DNA of 64,000 nt from Kineosporia sp. NBRC 101731. GTDB taxonomy: Bacteria; Actinomycetota; Actinomycetes; Actinomycetales; Kineosporiaceae. Of this stretch, positions 27,013-37,039 are shown one piece after another. The DNA lies in NCBI RefSeq assembly GCF_030269305.1, contig NZ_BSTC01000013.1, forward strand, positions 1 to 64,000, written 5' to 3'. Numbering within the stretch: the first letter of the stretch is position 1; each line of letters opens with the position of its first letter. Both the position numbers and the translations under genes were made by a program. The notes beneath the pieces are model-generated. The model was not told the origin of the DNA. It saw only the letters and a list, made by a program, of their open reading frames with translations, and made no database searches.

Positions 27013-28119
27013 ATGAGCGTCGATCCAGCGGCGGCGCAGACCCTCGGAACCGTCCGCATCGTCGGCACCGGCCTGCTCGGCGCGAGCATCGGCCTGGGGC
27101 TGCGCGGACTGGGCGTACGGGTCCTGCTCCACGACCCGTCCCCGACCGCACTCGCCCTGGCCCGCGACATGGGCGCCGGCGAGCCCGATCCCGGTGACGA
27201 ACCGGTGTCACTCGTCGTCGTCGGTGCCCCGCCCGACGTCACGGCCGGGGTGGTGCGGGCCGAACTGGCCGCGCACCCGAACGCCACGGTCACCGATGTG
27301 GCCAGCGTCAAGGGCGGCATCGCGGCCGAGCTGGCCGGTGCCGACGGGATCGAACGCTATGTCGGCGGGCATCCGATGGCCGGCCGGGAACGTTCCGGGC
27401 CGACCGCCGCCCGCGCCGACCTGTTCCTGGGGCGGCCCTGGGTGGTGTGCCCGTCGTCCACCGACCAGGTGTACGAGCGCACCGAGGCCGTGCGCATGCT
27501 GGCCGTCGCTCTCGGTGCCACCCCCGTCTTCATGCCCGCCGCCGAGCACGACGAGGCCGTGGCGCTGATCTCGCACGTGCCCCAGCTGGCGGCCAGCCTG
27601 GTCGCCTCCCGCCTGGTCAAGGCCAGCGACCCGGCCGTCGGGCTGGCCGGGCAGGGGCTGCGTGACGTCACCCGCATCGCCGACAGCGACCCGATGCTGT
27701 GGGCCCAGATCCTGTCCGCCAACGCACCGCAGGTGGCGGGCGTCCTCAAAGAACTGCGCACCGACCTCGACAGCGTGATCACCGCCCTCGACGCCCTCGG
27801 CGCGGGGGAGGCGGTCGGCGCGCGCGCCGCCGTCGCGCAGATCGTGCACCACGGGCGAGAGGGTCGCGAGCGCATCCCGGGCAAGCACGGTCAGCCGCAG
27901 ACCCGCTACGCCGTGGTCACCGCGTTGCTGCCGGACAAGCCCGGGCAGCTGGCCAGGCTGTTCGAGGACATCGGCGAGGCCGGGATCAATGTCGAGGAGT
28001 TCAGCCTCGAGCACTCACCCGGAGCCCGGGTGGGTCTGGGTGGTGTCTCCGTGCTGCCGGCCGCACGGGAGGAGCTCGAGAGGGCCCTCACCGAGCGCGG
28101 CTGGCACGTCGTCGCGTAG
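27013..28119 (+). CDS. tyrA: prephenate dehydrogenase
   Basis: The 368-residue enzyme makes 4-hydroxyphenylpyruvate for tyrosine. The Rossmann motif is IVGTGLLGASIGLGLRG and the active-site block is GGHPMAGRERSG. The C-terminal ~75 residues form an ACT regulatory domain (YAVVTALLPDKPGQLARLFE), the expected site of feedback by tyrosine. It follows aroH in the same operon. Confidence 0.94.
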   Translation: MSVDPAAAQTLGTVRIVGTGLLGASIGLGLRGLGVRVLLHDPSPTALALARDMGAGEPDPGDEPVSLVVVGAPPDVTAGVVRAELAAHPNATVTDVASVKGGIAAELAGADGIERYVGGHPMAGRERSGPTAARADLFLGRPWVVCPSSTDQVYERTEAVRMLAVALGATPVFMPAAEHDEAVALISHVPQLAASLVASRLVKASDPAVGLAGQGLRDVTRIADSDPMLWAQILSANAPQVAGVLKELRTDLDSVITALDALGAGEAVGARAAVAQIVHHGREGRERIPGKHGQPQTRYAVVTALLPDKPGQLARLFEDIGEAGINVEEFSLEHSPGARVGLGGVSVLPAAREELERALTERGWHVVA

Positions 28120-28291
28120 CCCGGTCCCGGCAAATCCGGACAACCGGCCACTCCGTAAGGGTGGCTTCGATCGCACGATGTCGGATGTGGCCTGGGACTC
28201 GACTAACCTAGGAAGGTCACGAACCTGTGCGGCGTTGACCACGAGGGTCAGTCCGACGCCGAAACCCCAGCCGATCACCGGAGGTATCACC

Positions 28292-29053
28292 GTGTCCGCG
28301 CAGTCCGTCCCCACGCAAGCGCGCCCCCTGGTGATTGCCGTCGACGGCCCTTCCGGGTCGGGCAAGTCCAGCGTCTCCCGTGAGGTGGCGCGCCGGCTCG
28401 GGCTGGAATACCTCGACACCGGTGCGATGTACCGCGCGGCGACCTGGTCGGTGGTGGAGGCCGGGATCGATCTGGCCGACGCGGCCGCGGTCGCCGAGCA
28501 CGTGCGCAACCTCGACCTGACCATGGCCACCGACCCGACTGCTCCCGGTGTCTGGGTGGCCGGTCACGACGTCTCCGCCGCGATCCGCGAGACCCGGATC
28601 TCCTCGATCGTCTCGAAGGTCGCGACCAATCTCGACGTGCGCGCCGAGATGCTGAAGCGCCAGCGCGACCTGATCACCGTCGGCCGCAACGGCACGCACC
28701 AGGGGTGCGTCGCCGAAGGCCGTGACATCACCACCGTCGTCGCCCCCGATGCCGACGTGCGTCTCCTGCTCACCGCGAGCGAGGAGGCGCGACTCGCGCG
28801 GCGGGCCAAGGAGCTGCACGGCAGCGCCGACGCCGCGTCCGTCGAGGCGACGCGCGACCAGATCGTGCGTCGCGACTCCGACGACTCCACCGTTTCCAAT
28901 TTCGAGGTCGCCGCGGACGGCGTGCTGCACCTGGACTCCTCGGCGCTCGATTTCGAGCAGACCGTCGATGCCGTGCTGGCCGCCATCACCCGCATCGTCA
29001 CCGGTTCGGTCACCGACCTCGACGAACACGCCAGGGCTGGTGCCGTTTCCTGA
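28292..29053 (+). CDS. cmk: cytidylate kinase
   Basis: The 253-residue NMP kinase phosphorylates CMP and dCMP. The P-loop [19 protein letters not shown] starts at ~residue 16, followed by [10 protein letters not shown] and [20 protein letters not shown]. The GTG at 28292 is preceded by CGGAGG. It overlaps der by 1 bp (TGATG), the standard cmk-der pair. Confidence 0.95.
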   Translation: MSAQSVPTQARPLVIAVDGPSGSGKSSVSREVARRLGLEYLDTGAMYRAATWSVVEAGIDLADAAAVAEHVRNLDLTMATDPTAPGVWVAGHDVSAAIRETRISSIVSKVATNLDVRAEMLKRQRDLITVGRNGTHQGCVAEGRDITTVVAPDADVRLLLTASEEARLARRAKELHGSADAASVEATRDQIVRRDSDDSTVSNFEVAADGVLHLDSSALDFEQTVDAVLAAITRIVTGSVTDLDEHARAGAVS

Positions 29054-30576
29054 TGTCCAAGCAAGACCGCTCCACCAACGAAGAAGCCGAACCCGTCGTC
29101 ATCGACGTGGCCGCCGGTTACGGGGCTGAAGAACCCGAGGCTCCCGGCCTGGACAACGCTCTGCGGGCCGGGCTGTCCGAGTACGACCTGTCCGAGTCCG
29201 ACCTGCGTCTGCTCGAGGCCGGCGCCGACGGCGCCCTCGGTGAGGAGAATGCGGGCCCGCTGCCGGTTCTCGCCATCGTCGGGCGTCCCAACGTGGGTAA
29301 GTCCACGCTGGTCAACCGCGTGCTCGGTCGTCGCGAGGCCGTGGTCGAAGACGTTCCGGGTGTTACCCGTGACCGGGTTCGCTACGAGACCGAGTGGGCC
29401 GGGCGACGTTTCGTGGTCGTCGACACCGGCGGCTGGGAGCGCGACGCCAAGGGGCTGGCCGGCCGGGTGGCCGAGCAGGCCGAGATCGCGATCGAGCTCG
29501 CCGACGCCGTGATGTTCGTGGTCGACGCCCAGGTCGGCGCCACCGCGACCGACGAGGCCGTGGTGCGCCTGCTGCGCAAGACCAAGAAGCCCGTCATCCT
29601 GGCGGCCAACAAGGTCGACGACACGCGGGGTGAGCTCGAGGCCTCGTCGCTGTGGTCCCTGGGGCTGGGGGAGCCGTACCCGGTCTCCGCACTGCACGGT
29701 CGAGGCAGTGGTGACCTTCTCGATGCCGTCCTCGCCGCGCTGCCCGAGGTCTCGGCGGTCGGTCCCGAGCAGGTCGGTGGGCTGCGTCGCGTGGCTCTGC
29801 TGGGCCGTCCGAACGTGGGCAAGTCCAGCCTGCTCAACGCGCTCGCCGGCGAAGACCGCGTGGTCGTCGACTCGGTCGCCGGTACCACCCGTGACCCGGT
29901 CGACGAGATCATCGACCTCAACGGCCGGCAGTGGCGTTTCGTCGACACCGCGGGTATTCGCCGTCGCGTGCACCTGACCCGGGGCGCCGACTTCTACGCC
30001 TCGCTGCGCACGCAGGCCGCGCTCGAGAAGGCCGAGGTCGCCGTGGTGCTCCTCGACTCCTCCGAGCCGTTGTCCGAGCAGGACCAGCGCATCATCTCGA
30101 TGATCGTCGACTCCGGCCGGGCCCTTGTTGTCGCCTACAACAAGTGGGACCTGATGGACGAGGAGCGTCGCAAGTTCCTCGAGCGCGAGTTCGAGACCGA
30201 CCTCGTGCAGATCCAGTGGGCTCCCCGCATCAACGTGTCCGCCTCCACCAAGTGGCACGTGAACCGGCTGACCCCGGCCCTCGACACGGCCCTGGAGTCG
30301 TGGGACACCCGCGTGCCCACCGGCAAGCTGAACTCCCTGCTCGCCGAGATCATGCAGTCCCACCCGCACCCGGTGCGCGGTGGCAAGCAGCCGCGCATCC
30401 TCTACGGCTCGCAGGTCTCGACCCGCCCGCCGCGGTTCGTGCTCTTCACCTCCGGCTACTTCGAGGCCGGTTACCGCCGGTTCATCGAGCGCCGGCTGCG
30501 TGAGGCCTTCGGGTTCGAGGGCACCCCGATCGAGGTGTCCGTGCGGCCGCGCGAAAAGCGTTCCAAGAAGAAGTAA
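29053..30576 (+). CDS. der: ribosome biogenesis GTPase Der (EngA)
   Basis: The 507-residue protein has two tandem GTPase domains, G1 motifs GRPNVGKS at 77-84 and 251-258, and a C-terminal KH-like domain. It acts in 50S assembly. The N-terminal ~70 residues are an acidic actinobacterial extension, and the C-terminus ends in a basic KRSKKK tail. Confidence 0.96.
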   Translation: MSKQDRSTNEEAEPVVIDVAAGYGAEEPEAPGLDNALRAGLSEYDLSESDLRLLEAGADGALGEENAGPLPVLAIVGRPNVGKSTLVNRVLGRREAVVEDVPGVTRDRVRYETEWAGRRFVVVDTGGWERDAKGLAGRVAEQAEIAIELADAVMFVVDAQVGATATDEAVVRLLRKTKKPVILAANKVDDTRGELEASSLWSLGLGEPYPVSALHGRGSGDLLDAVLAALPEVSAVGPEQVGGLRRVALLGRPNVGKSSLLNALAGEDRVVVDSVAGTTRDPVDEIIDLNGRQWRFVDTAGIRRRVHLTRGADFYASLRTQAALEKAEVAVVLLDSSEPLSEQDQRIISMIVDSGRALVVAYNKWDLMDEERRKFLEREFETDLVQIQWAPRINVSASTKWHVNRLTPALDTALESWDTRVPTGKLNSLLAEIMQSHPHPVRGGKQPRILYGSQVSTRPPRFVLFTSGYFEAGYRRFIERRLREAFGFEGTPIEVSVRPREKRSKKK

Positions 30577-30586
30577 ACCGAAAATT

Positions 30587-30624
30587 GAGGACGCCCTGGA
30601 GACTCGAGTCTCCAGGGCGTCCTC
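30587..30624. terminator. hairpin terminator after der
   Basis: A perfect 17-bp stem (GAGGACGCCCTGGAGAC and complement) closes a TCGA tetraloop 11 bases past the der stop. It lies between convergent genes, so it may serve both. AAAATT precedes and CATTTC follows it. Confidence 0.8.
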
Positions 30625-30650
30625 CATTTCGTGGTCGCCCAAACCTCTTC

Positions 30651-30731
30651 GTGATCATGCAAAACCTCCCCGAAGTTCTAGAACTTTCGAGCGCAGAGTT
30701 CTAGAACTTCGGGGAGGTTTTGCATGATCAC
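30651..30731. repeat. long palindromic intergenic element, copy 2
   Basis: The 81-bp segment has perfect 35-bp arms (30651-30685 and 30697-30731) and an 11-nt loop. It shares TGATCATGCAAAACCTCCCC, TTCTAGAACT and the loop core GAGCG with the element at 13011-13097. It lies between der and the dioxygenase gene, which converge. Confidence 0.88.
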
Positions 30732-30745
30732 GGAAGGGTGGGCGG

Positions 30746-31717
30746 TTAGCTCGCGCTCGCCGTTGCCGTCGGCTGGGGAGCGCCGCTCGGCGGGGTGCCA
30801 CCGGCGCCGCCCTCGGGACCGCCCGGGGGAGTGCCGCCCTGACCCTCGCCGCCCACCGGTGCCGCAGCCGCGTCGTCCTTACCCGTGATGTCGATCGCCG
30901 CGGTCAGCTTGGCCACGTAGCCCTTGCTCACACTGCCCGTCGCCGTGGCCATCTCGGTCGCCGCGTCGTCGTCGCCGAAGACGTTGTCGTCGGCGATGGT
31001 GACCTGGCTCAGGTTGCTGACGCTCTTGCTGTAGCCGTCGGTCGCGTAGACCAGGTCGTTGATGTCTTCGGGCATCGCCATCTGTGAGGTCTTGCGGATC
31101 GTGCCCTCACCGCTGGTCGCGTCCTCGACCGAGGAGTACACCTCGAAGTGGATGTGCGGCCAGCGACCCGAGTAGCAGGCGGGGTAGATGCTCGTGAACG
31201 AGGCCAGGCCGTTCGCATCGGTCGCCTGGATGCCCCGCAAATAGTTCTCCTGCGTGATGCCCTCGGTGTAGAGCGAGTAGTTGCCGTCCCGGTCGCAGTG
31301 CCAGACATACACGGCCGCACCGGAGATCGGTGCGCCGGAAAGATCGGTGATCGTGAACTCGATGGTCAGCGGCACACCCTCCGCCGTCGTGGTCGAGTCA
31401 CCGAACGACGAGGTGATGTCGCTGCGCACGATGCCCGACTCGGTGCGCACGTCGACGCCGTTGGTGCCGTCGGCGGGGTAGGGGCCGTTGGTCTCGGTCT
31501 CGATCTCGGTGATGCCGCTGCTGGTGGTCGAGCTGCCCGAGCTCGTCGAGTCGCTGGTGCTGCCGCAGGCGGCGAGCAGGAACACCGAGCTGATGCCACC
31601 GAGCATCTTGCGCCGCGACATGGTGCGCAGGTCGAAGCCCAGGCCCTTGTCATGGACAGCTCTCACGTAGGCGGCGTTGTCGGTGACGGGGTCGGGAATC
31701 TGCTGCTCGGTGCTCAC
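30746..31717 (-). CDS. intradiol ring-cleavage dioxygenase-like Tat lipoprotein
   Basis: The 323-residue protein belongs to the catechol/protocatechuate intradiol dioxygenase family. Candidate Fe(III) ligands are Tyr/His in VYVWHCDRDGNYSLY and YSGRWPHIHFEVY. MSRRKMLGGISSVFLLAACG combines a twin-arginine motif with a lipobox (LAAC), so the enzyme is probably exported folded and lipid-anchored. About 34 residues precede the Tat motif when translated from the GTG at 31717, which has CAGGAG upstream. The C-terminus is a Gly/Pro-rich tail. The substrate is unknown. Confidence 0.85.
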   Translation of the reverse strand: MSTEQQIPDPVTDNAAYVRAVHDKGLGFDLRTMSRRKMLGGISSVFLLAACGSTSDSTSSGSSTTSSGITEIETETNGPYPADGTNGVDVRTESGIVRSDITSSFGDSTTTAEGVPLTIEFTITDLSGAPISGAAVYVWHCDRDGNYSLYTEGITQENYLRGIQATDANGLASFTSIYPACYSGRWPHIHFEVYSSVEDATSGEGTIRKTSQMAMPEDINDLVYATDGYSKSVSNLSQVTIADDNVFGDDDAATEMATATGSVSKGYVAKLTAAIDITGKDDAAAAPVGGEGQGGTPPGGPEGGAGGTPPSGAPQPTATASAS

Positions 31718-31902
31718 GGCTGGGCTCCTGTGCTGGGAGGCGGTCGGTATGTCTTCACCCAAGCAACGGCATCTATGTGCCTGTTGTGGAGTCTCTGTGA
31801 CGGGTCTCCGTGATCACTGACAGATGGCTGGGAGCTGGGGAGGGGCGGGCGGTCCACTAGTCTTGACTGGTTGCGTGACCACAGAACTTTCCTTACAAGC
31901 AG

Positions 31903-34419
31903 ATGTTGGACGACATGAGCGAGCATGAGGACCGGCGGGACACCGTCGACGAGATCGACCTGGACCAGTGGGTCAAGGTGTGGGACGAGCGGCACACGTT
32001 CGAGGCGCACGGCCTCACGGCGCCGGAGCCCGGTCGCGACGAACCTGCCGACGAGAAGCGCTCGTACATCGTCAGCATGTACCCGTACCCCTCCGGCGAC
32101 CTGCACATGGGCCACGCCGAGGTGTACTCGATCAGCGACGTCATCGCCCGGTTCGACCGGCTGCGGGGCTACAACACGCTGAACCCGATCGGCTGGGACT
32201 CCTTCGGGCTGCCCGCCGAGAACGCGGCGATCAAGCGCGACCTGCACCCCCGGCAGTGGACGTACGACAACATCGCCGTGCAGGCCGCGAGTTTCAAGCG
32301 CCTGGGTGTCTCGTTCGACTGGCGTACGCGGCTGCACACCTCCGACCCGGAGTACTACCGCTGGAACCAGTGGATCTTCCTGAAGCTGTTCGACATGGGC
32401 CTGGCCTACCGCAAGGCCTCGCCGGTCAACTGGTGCCCGAAAGACCACACGGTGCTGGCGAACGAGCAGGTCATCCAGGGCAAGTGCGAGCGCTGCGGCA
32501 CCGTCGTCGAGCGCCGCAACCTGACCCAGTGGTTCTTCCGCATCACCGACTACGCGCAGCGTCTGCTCGATGACATGGACCAGCTCAAGGGCCAGTGGCC
32601 CGAAGACATCCTGGCCATGCAGCGCAACTGGATCGGGCGTTCGTCCGGTGCCCACGTCGACTTCAGGATCGTCGGCCGTGACGAGCCGGTGCGGGTGTTC
32701 ACCACGCGTCCCGACACCCTGTACGGCGCGACCTTCTTCGTGGTCGCCGCCGACGCGCCGCTGGCCCGTGACCTGGTCACCGACGAGCACCGCGAGGCGC
32801 TGGAGACGTACATCGCCGCGCTGGGCGGTACCTCCGAGATCGAGCGGATGGCCTCCGACCGCGCGAAGACCGGCGTCTTCCTGGGCTCCTACGCGATCAA
32901 CCCGGTCAACGGCGAGCAGATCCCGGTCTACGCGTCCGACTACGTGCTGGCCGACTACGGCACCGGCGCGCTGATGGCCGTGCCGGCCCACGACCAGCGC
33001 GACCTGGACTTCGCCAAGGCGATGAACCTGCCGGTCCGCAAGGTGGTCGAGACCGGTGAGGACGACCCGGCGGTCACCGGTGTGGCCACGGCCGCCCGCG
33101 GCACAATGGTGGGGTCGGGCGAGTTCGACGGGCTCCCGTCGGCCGAGGCCCTGCCCGCGATCATCGCCCACCTGGAGAGGTCCGGGGTCGGCGAGGGCGC
33201 TATCACCTACCGCCTGCGCGACTGGCTGCTGTCGCGGCAGCGCTTCTGGGGCACGCCGATCCCGATCATCCACTGCGAAGACTGCGGTGAGGTCGGTGTT
33301 CCCGAAGACCAGCTGCCGGTTCGCCTGCCGGAGAGCGGCTTCTCGCTGAAGCCCGACGCCAACCAGTCACCGCTGGGCACGGCCACCGAGTGGCTCAAGG
33401 TCGACTGCCCCACGTGCGGCAAGCCCGCGCAGCGCGACACCGACACGATGGACACGTTCGTCGACTCGTCCTGGTACTACCTGCGTTTCCCCAACCCGGA
33501 CTACACCGAGGGGCCGTTCGACCCCGAGGGTGTGAAGCGCTGGCTGCCCGTCGACCACTACATCGGCGGCAAGGAGCACGCGAACCTGCACCTGCTGTAC
33601 GCGCGCTTCATGACCAAGGCCCTGCACGATGCCGGGCTGCTGCACTTCGTCGAGCCGTTCAAGCGCCTGACCAACCAGGGTCAGGTCATCATGGACGGCA
33701 AGGCGATGAGCAAGAGTCTGGGCAACCTGGTCAACCTGCAGGAGCAGATCAGCCAGTACGGCCCCGACGCCGTGCGCGTCACGATGATCTTCGCCGGTCC
33801 GCCGGAAGACGACATCGACTGGGCCGCGGTCTCTCCCTCCGGTGCGGTGAAGTGGCTGAACCGGGTGCGGCGCCTGGCCTCGGCCGTGCCCGTCTCCTCG
33901 CTCGGTGCGGCGGTCTCCACCGGTGACACGGCGGTGCGCCGGGGTGTGCACCGTCTGCTGGACGAGATCACCTCGAAGATGGAGGCGGGCCGCCAGAACG
34001 TCGTCATCGCCCGTCTGATGGAGCTGACGACGCTGCTGCAGCAGGCGATCGACAGCGGTCCCGGTGCGGCCGACCCGGCCGTGCGGGAGGGCGTGGAGGC
34101 TCTGGTCGTGGCCCTGTCCTGCTTCGCGCCGTTCACGGCCGACGACTCCTGGGTGAAGCTCGGCCACGAGCCCTCCGTCGCCACCACCACGTGGCCGGTG
34201 GTCGACAAGTCCCTGATTGTGGACGAGGAGGTCACCTGTGTGGTCCAGGTCAACGGCAAGGTGCGGGCCCGCCTGCAGGTGCCGGCCGCGATCACCGAAG
34301 ATGACCTGAAGGCCCTGAGCCTGGACTCCGACGCCGTGCAGAAGGCCGTGGGCGACGCGAAGATCGTGAAGGTCATCGTGCGGGCCCCCAAGCTCGTCAA
34401 CATCGCCCTGGCCCGATAA
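31903..34419 (+). CDS. leuS: leucyl-tRNA synthetase
   Basis: The 838-residue class Ia synthetase has the HIGH motif as HMGH at 68-71 ([15 protein letters not shown]), a CP1 editing domain with the threonine-rich [13 protein letters not shown], zinc-type cysteine pairs (CERCG, CEDCG, CPTCG) and the KMSKS motif as KAMSKS at 600-605. It ends with the C-terminal tRNA-binding domain. The ATG at 31903 or 31915 could be used. Confidence 0.97.
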   Translation: MLDDMSEHEDRRDTVDEIDLDQWVKVWDERHTFEAHGLTAPEPGRDEPADEKRSYIVSMYPYPSGDLHMGHAEVYSISDVIARFDRLRGYNTLNPIGWDSFGLPAENAAIKRDLHPRQWTYDNIAVQAASFKRLGVSFDWRTRLHTSDPEYYRWNQWIFLKLFDMGLAYRKASPVNWCPKDHTVLANEQVIQGKCERCGTVVERRNLTQWFFRITDYAQRLLDDMDQLKGQWPEDILAMQRNWIGRSSGAHVDFRIVGRDEPVRVFTTRPDTLYGATFFVVAADAPLARDLVTDEHREALETYIAALGGTSEIERMASDRAKTGVFLGSYAINPVNGEQIPVYASDYVLADYGTGALMAVPAHDQRDLDFAKAMNLPVRKVVETGEDDPAVTGVATAARGTMVGSGEFDGLPSAEALPAIIAHLERSGVGEGAITYRLRDWLLSRQRFWGTPIPIIHCEDCGEVGVPEDQLPVRLPESGFSLKPDANQSPLGTATEWLKVDCPTCGKPAQRDTDTMDTFVDSSWYYLRFPNPDYTEGPFDPEGVKRWLPVDHYIGGKEHANLHLLYARFMTKALHDAGLLHFVEPFKRLTNQGQVIMDGKAMSKSLGNLVNLQEQISQYGPDAVRVTMIFAGPPEDDIDWAAVSPSGAVKWLNRVRRLASAVPVSSLGAAVSTGDTAVRRGVHRLLDEITSKMEAGRQNVVIARLMELTTLLQQAIDSGPGAADPAVREGVEALVVALSCFAPFTADDSWVKLGHEPSVATTTWPVVDKSLIVDEEVTCVVQVNGKVRARLQVPAAITEDDLKALSLDSDAVQKAVGDAKIVKVIVRAPKLVNIALAR

Positions 34420-34431
34420 GGGTCACGCTTG

Positions 34432-34468
34432 GCATCCGCGACCCGTGCAAAACGCGGGTCGCGGATGC
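34432..34468 (+). terminator. hairpin terminator after leuS
   Basis: A perfect 14-bp stem (GCATCCGCGACCCG and complement) with a 9-nt loop lies 13 bases past the leuS stop and 48 bases ahead of the tRNA gene. Confidence 0.75.
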
Positions 34469-34516
34469 GCTAAGCTAGCTACGCGTTCAGGGCGGGTTAC
34501 CCGCTCCGGGCGAGTT

Positions 34517-34590
34517 CGGGCTGTAGCGCAGCTTGGTAGCGCACCTGACTGGGGGTCAGGGGGTCGCAGGTTCAAATCCTGTCAGCCCGA
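34517..34590 (+). tRNA. tRNA-Pro (anticodon GGG)
   Basis: The 74-nt tRNA has acceptor arms CGGGCTG/CAGCCCG, discriminator A and no encoded CCA. The D-arm is present, the anticodon stem CCTGA/TCAGG encloses loop CTGGGGG (anticodon GGG, decoding CCC/CCU), and the T-arm contains GGTTCAAATCC. Its 3' part is the integration site of the downstream element. The part from 34549 on therefore comes from the element's att site but restores the gene exactly. Confidence 0.96.
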
Positions 34591-34591
34591 C
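34549..34591 (+). repeat. attL, 43-bp core direct repeat
   Basis: This 43-bp segment covers the 3' end of tRNA-Pro from the anticodon loop to one base past the discriminator. It is identical to 49243-49285. The flanking bases differ on both sides, which fixes the length. tRNA 3' ends are the usual target of tyrosine integrases of actinomycete elements. Confidence 0.95.
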
Positions 34592-34609
34592 AGACGCGGT
34601 TCGCCGCGA

Positions 34610-34651
34610 AAGAAGGCTCTGGCCAGCAGAAATGCTGGCCGGAGCCTTCTT
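34610..34651 (+). terminator. hairpin terminator just inside attL
   Basis: A 19-bp stem with one mismatch closes on a GAAA loop and is followed by GGTTTT. It lies 20 bases past the tRNA. Because it is inside the element, the element brings its own terminator for the restored tRNA gene. Confidence 0.85.
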
Positions 34652-34695
34652 GGTTTTGCTGGTCTTGCGGTCCCATCGCCGGGTCTGATTGGGCA

Positions 34696-34717
34696 GTACA
34701 GCAGCGAAGTACAGCAG
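34696..34717. promoter_or_regulatory. candidate integrase arm sites, left end
   Basis: Two direct copies of GTACAGCAG start at 34696 and 34709, 13 bp apart, about 105 bp inside attL. The same pair with the same 13-bp spacing and orientation lies just inside attR (49137 and 49150). This symmetry fits integrase arm-type binding sites; binding is inference. Confidence 0.6.
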
Positions 34718-34904
34718 TAGCTCGGCGTGCGCACCCATGTCCCGCGGTCGTAGTGATCCGCCGCCGTCTTGGAGCGTGGTGCTCTTCAGGACGGCGGCGA
34801 GCAAGAAGAGCGCAGTCATCCGAACGACGGAGGTAATCGCAGCCCACTTAGGACGTGCCCCGTCTAAGATTTTCTTATCTGAAAGAATTTTTCCGGGGGC
34901 ACTT

Positions 34905-35633
34905 ATGAACGCCACGAGCATCACAATCACCAGTATTTTAGGGGCCATATCTGTAATAATGTCATTCCTGGCCTATCGTGCGAACAGGCAGAAGTTGCAT
35001 ATTCAGTATTCGGTTTTCAGTAGGGCGAAGATTCTCCAGCCGGACACGCCGCAGTCTGTGGCTGTCATGGTGGACTCGGTTGAGGTGTCTTCGCCTAGCC
35101 TTATGACGCTTAGAATTCTGAACACTGGTGATCGGGCTATAGATGATTCTCATTTCGTGGCACCGCTACACATTAAGTTTGTTGGCGCGTCCAGCATTGC
35201 GCAGGCATCAGTCACGCAGGCGAGACCTCCGAGTGTCAATGTGGATCTCGATATTGATGGCGATACTGTAAAAGTCCAGGCCGCTCTCCTGAATCCGAAA
35301 GATATATTTGAGGTGCAGGTCATTTCGTCGGGGTTTCCTGAATCGATAGAGGTGGACGGAAGGCTTCGAGACGTGCGGATTAGTGAAAGTCTCTTGCGGA
35401 AATATGCAAGACCTAACCTATTCTCAACTCCAAGTGATTACGTGATCGTGTTCCCGACATTGCCGCTGCTGTACTTCATGATTACTCTCTTTATTCTTCC
35501 CCTTGCGCTGATGTCAATCCCTCAAGGGCAGCGATCGGGAATATCCATCCCCATCCTGGCGACCGCCTTGTTGATCGGAATCGCGCACTCGGTCTTTCTG
35601 GTGAAGCGGGCTCGTCTCTGGCAAATGAAATAA
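34905..35633 (+). CDS. cargo membrane protein of unknown function
   Basis: The 242-residue protein has an N-terminal membrane helix (SITITSILGAISVIMSFLAY), a ~170-residue soluble middle with beta-rich character, and two C-terminal helices (VIVFPTLPLLYFMITLFILP and PILATALLIGIAHSVFLV). The ATG at 34905 gives the helix a natural start; GGGGGC lies just upstream. AT-rich codons (ATA, AGA, TTA, AAT) contrast with the chromosome and indicate recent transfer. It sits between attL and the integrase, a cargo position. No family recognised. Confidence 0.7.
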   Translation: MNATSITITSILGAISVIMSFLAYRANRQKLHIQYSVFSRAKILQPDTPQSVAVMVDSVEVSSPSLMTLRILNTGDRAIDDSHFVAPLHIKFVGASSIAQASVTQARPPSVNVDLDIDGDTVKVQAALLNPKDIFEVQVISSGFPESIEVDGRLRDVRISESLLRKYARPNLFSTPSDYVIVFPTLPLLYFMITLFILPLALMSIPQGQRSGISIPILATALLIGIAHSVFLVKRARLWQMK

Positions 35634-35785
35634 AGCAAGATCAAAAGCCCAGTTCTGCTGAGCCTGAGTGATGCTCCGAGTCTCCCGGGGACGGACTCCG
35701 CGGCTTCATTCCAACGAAGTCCATCCGGCCGGGTAGTACTAGGGCGAGCGTCAGGATCGGTAAATGGCGAGAATGGGTAGTGTGC
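35634..35785. other. intergenic between convergent cargo and int genes
   Basis: The 150-base gap between convergent genes contains no reading frame of note and no perfect hairpin that I can identify. Confidence 0.4.
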
Positions 35786-37039
35786 TCATTCGGCTGAAGA
35801 AGTTTCGTTGCCGGAGGTTGGACGCTCTTCCGAATTTAGCTCCTGGCCGAGTTGCTGAAGTGCTTCCCGGGTGGCTTTGGAGGAAGCCTGGGCATAGATA
35901 TCCATCGTCATCGCGATTTGGGTATGTCGCAGAATCTTCATGATCACTCGCGGGTGCACGTCCAGATCGACAAGCAGGGTGGCACATGTGCGGCGAGCGT
36001 CATGCACTGTGATCCGGCGGACGCCGGCCGCCTCGCAGCGGGCCTCGAAATAGCGGCTGAAGTTCCGAGGCTCGATCGGAGTGCCGTACCGAGTGGTGAA
36101 CACCCAGTCTCCAGGTTGCCAGGCTTCACCAGCGGCCTTCTCGGCCCTTTCCTGGACAGCCTGCTGCCAGCGAAGAGCGGCGGTTCCGAGAGAAACGAGC
36201 GGGAGTGAGTCTTCTGATTCCTCGGTCTTCGTCTTACGGTGATACAGCTGACCATGTACGCGCTGCAATTGGTGGTTGATGGCTAATGTTCCTCCGGCGA
36301 GATCAACGTCATTCCAGAGCAGTCCTAGAGCCTCGCCCTTCCGGAGCCCGATCGTGAGAATAAGCACGTAGACCGCGTACATTGGGTCTTGGGCACTTCG
36401 GGCACTTTCGAGGAAAGTGCGCGCCTCGTCGCTTGTCCAGGAACTCCGCTTCCTCTTGCGACGAGTCGGGACTGTGACTGACATGGCCACGTTGCGGCTC
36501 AGCAGTTCCTCACGCATGGCTTGCGAAAGGGCCGACCTGAGAACGGCACGGACGCCGCCGACGCTGCGATCGGAAAGGAAATCATTGCAACACTTGCTGG
36601 CCGCGCAGCACCGGGGGACAGGGCGCTTGGCGTCACGCTCATTGGCGCAGCAGAGGCACGTCTTTCGGAGATTGTTGATCCAGATCTGCACGTCCCGAAC
36701 GCCGAGCTTGTCGAGTCGCTTCTCTCCCAGGTGCGGGATGATGTGCAGGCGCGTGTGCGATTCGTAGATCGCGTACGTCGCTGGCGCGGCGCCCGGTGCG
36801 ATCACCTCGGTAAGCCACGTGCTGAGGTAGTCGCCGAGCTTGGGCACCTTCGGGGCGACGGAACCCTTGCTGGCTTCGCCCATCAGCTTGATCCACTTTT
36901 CGTGCACGATCTCGCGCGTCTTGCCGTAAACGTATTTCCGCTGGCGCTTTCCGGAAGGCGTCGTGATCCAGACGTAGGCGCCGTATCCGTTCCGGTAAGG
37001 AAAGATCGAACCTTCGCCGTTCGCTCGGGACCTGGTCAC
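35786..37039 (-). CDS. int: tyrosine-recombinase integrase of the AICE
   Basis: The 417-residue phage-type integrase has an N-terminal arm-binding domain (GEGSIFPYRNGYGAYVW), a core-binding domain, and a catalytic domain with R233 (GLRKGEALGLLW), H346-x-x-R349 (HDARR), H372 and the nucleophile Y382. Residues ~128-151 contain seven cysteines, possibly binding metal. It catalyses integration into and excision from tRNA-Pro. It overlaps xis by 4 bp, so the two are co-translated. Confidence 0.95.
   Translation of the reverse strand: MTRSRANGEGSIFPYRNGYGAYVWITTPSGKRQRKYVYGKTREIVHEKWIKLMGEASKGSVAPKVPKLGDYLSTWLTEVIAPGAAPATYAIYESHTRLHIIPHLGEKRLDKLGVRDVQIWINNLRKTCLCCANERDAKRPVPRCCAASKCCNDFLSDRSVGGVRAVLRSALSQAMREELLSRNVAMSVTVPTRRKRKRSSWTSDEARTFLESARSAQDPMYAVYVLILTIGLRKGEALGLLWNDVDLAGGTLAINHQLQRVHGQLYHRKTKTEESEDSLPLVSLGTAALRWQQAVQERAEKAAGEAWQPGDWVFTTRYGTPIEPRNFSRYFEARCEAAGVRRITVHDARRTCATLLVDLDVHPRVIMKILRHTQIAMTMDIYAQASSKATREALQQLGQELNSEERPTSGNETSSAE

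Noticed and set aside
28564-30642. 692-residue minus-strand open frame across cmk and der
   Set aside because: It is antisense to two clearly conserved genes; long antisense frames are expected at this GC content.
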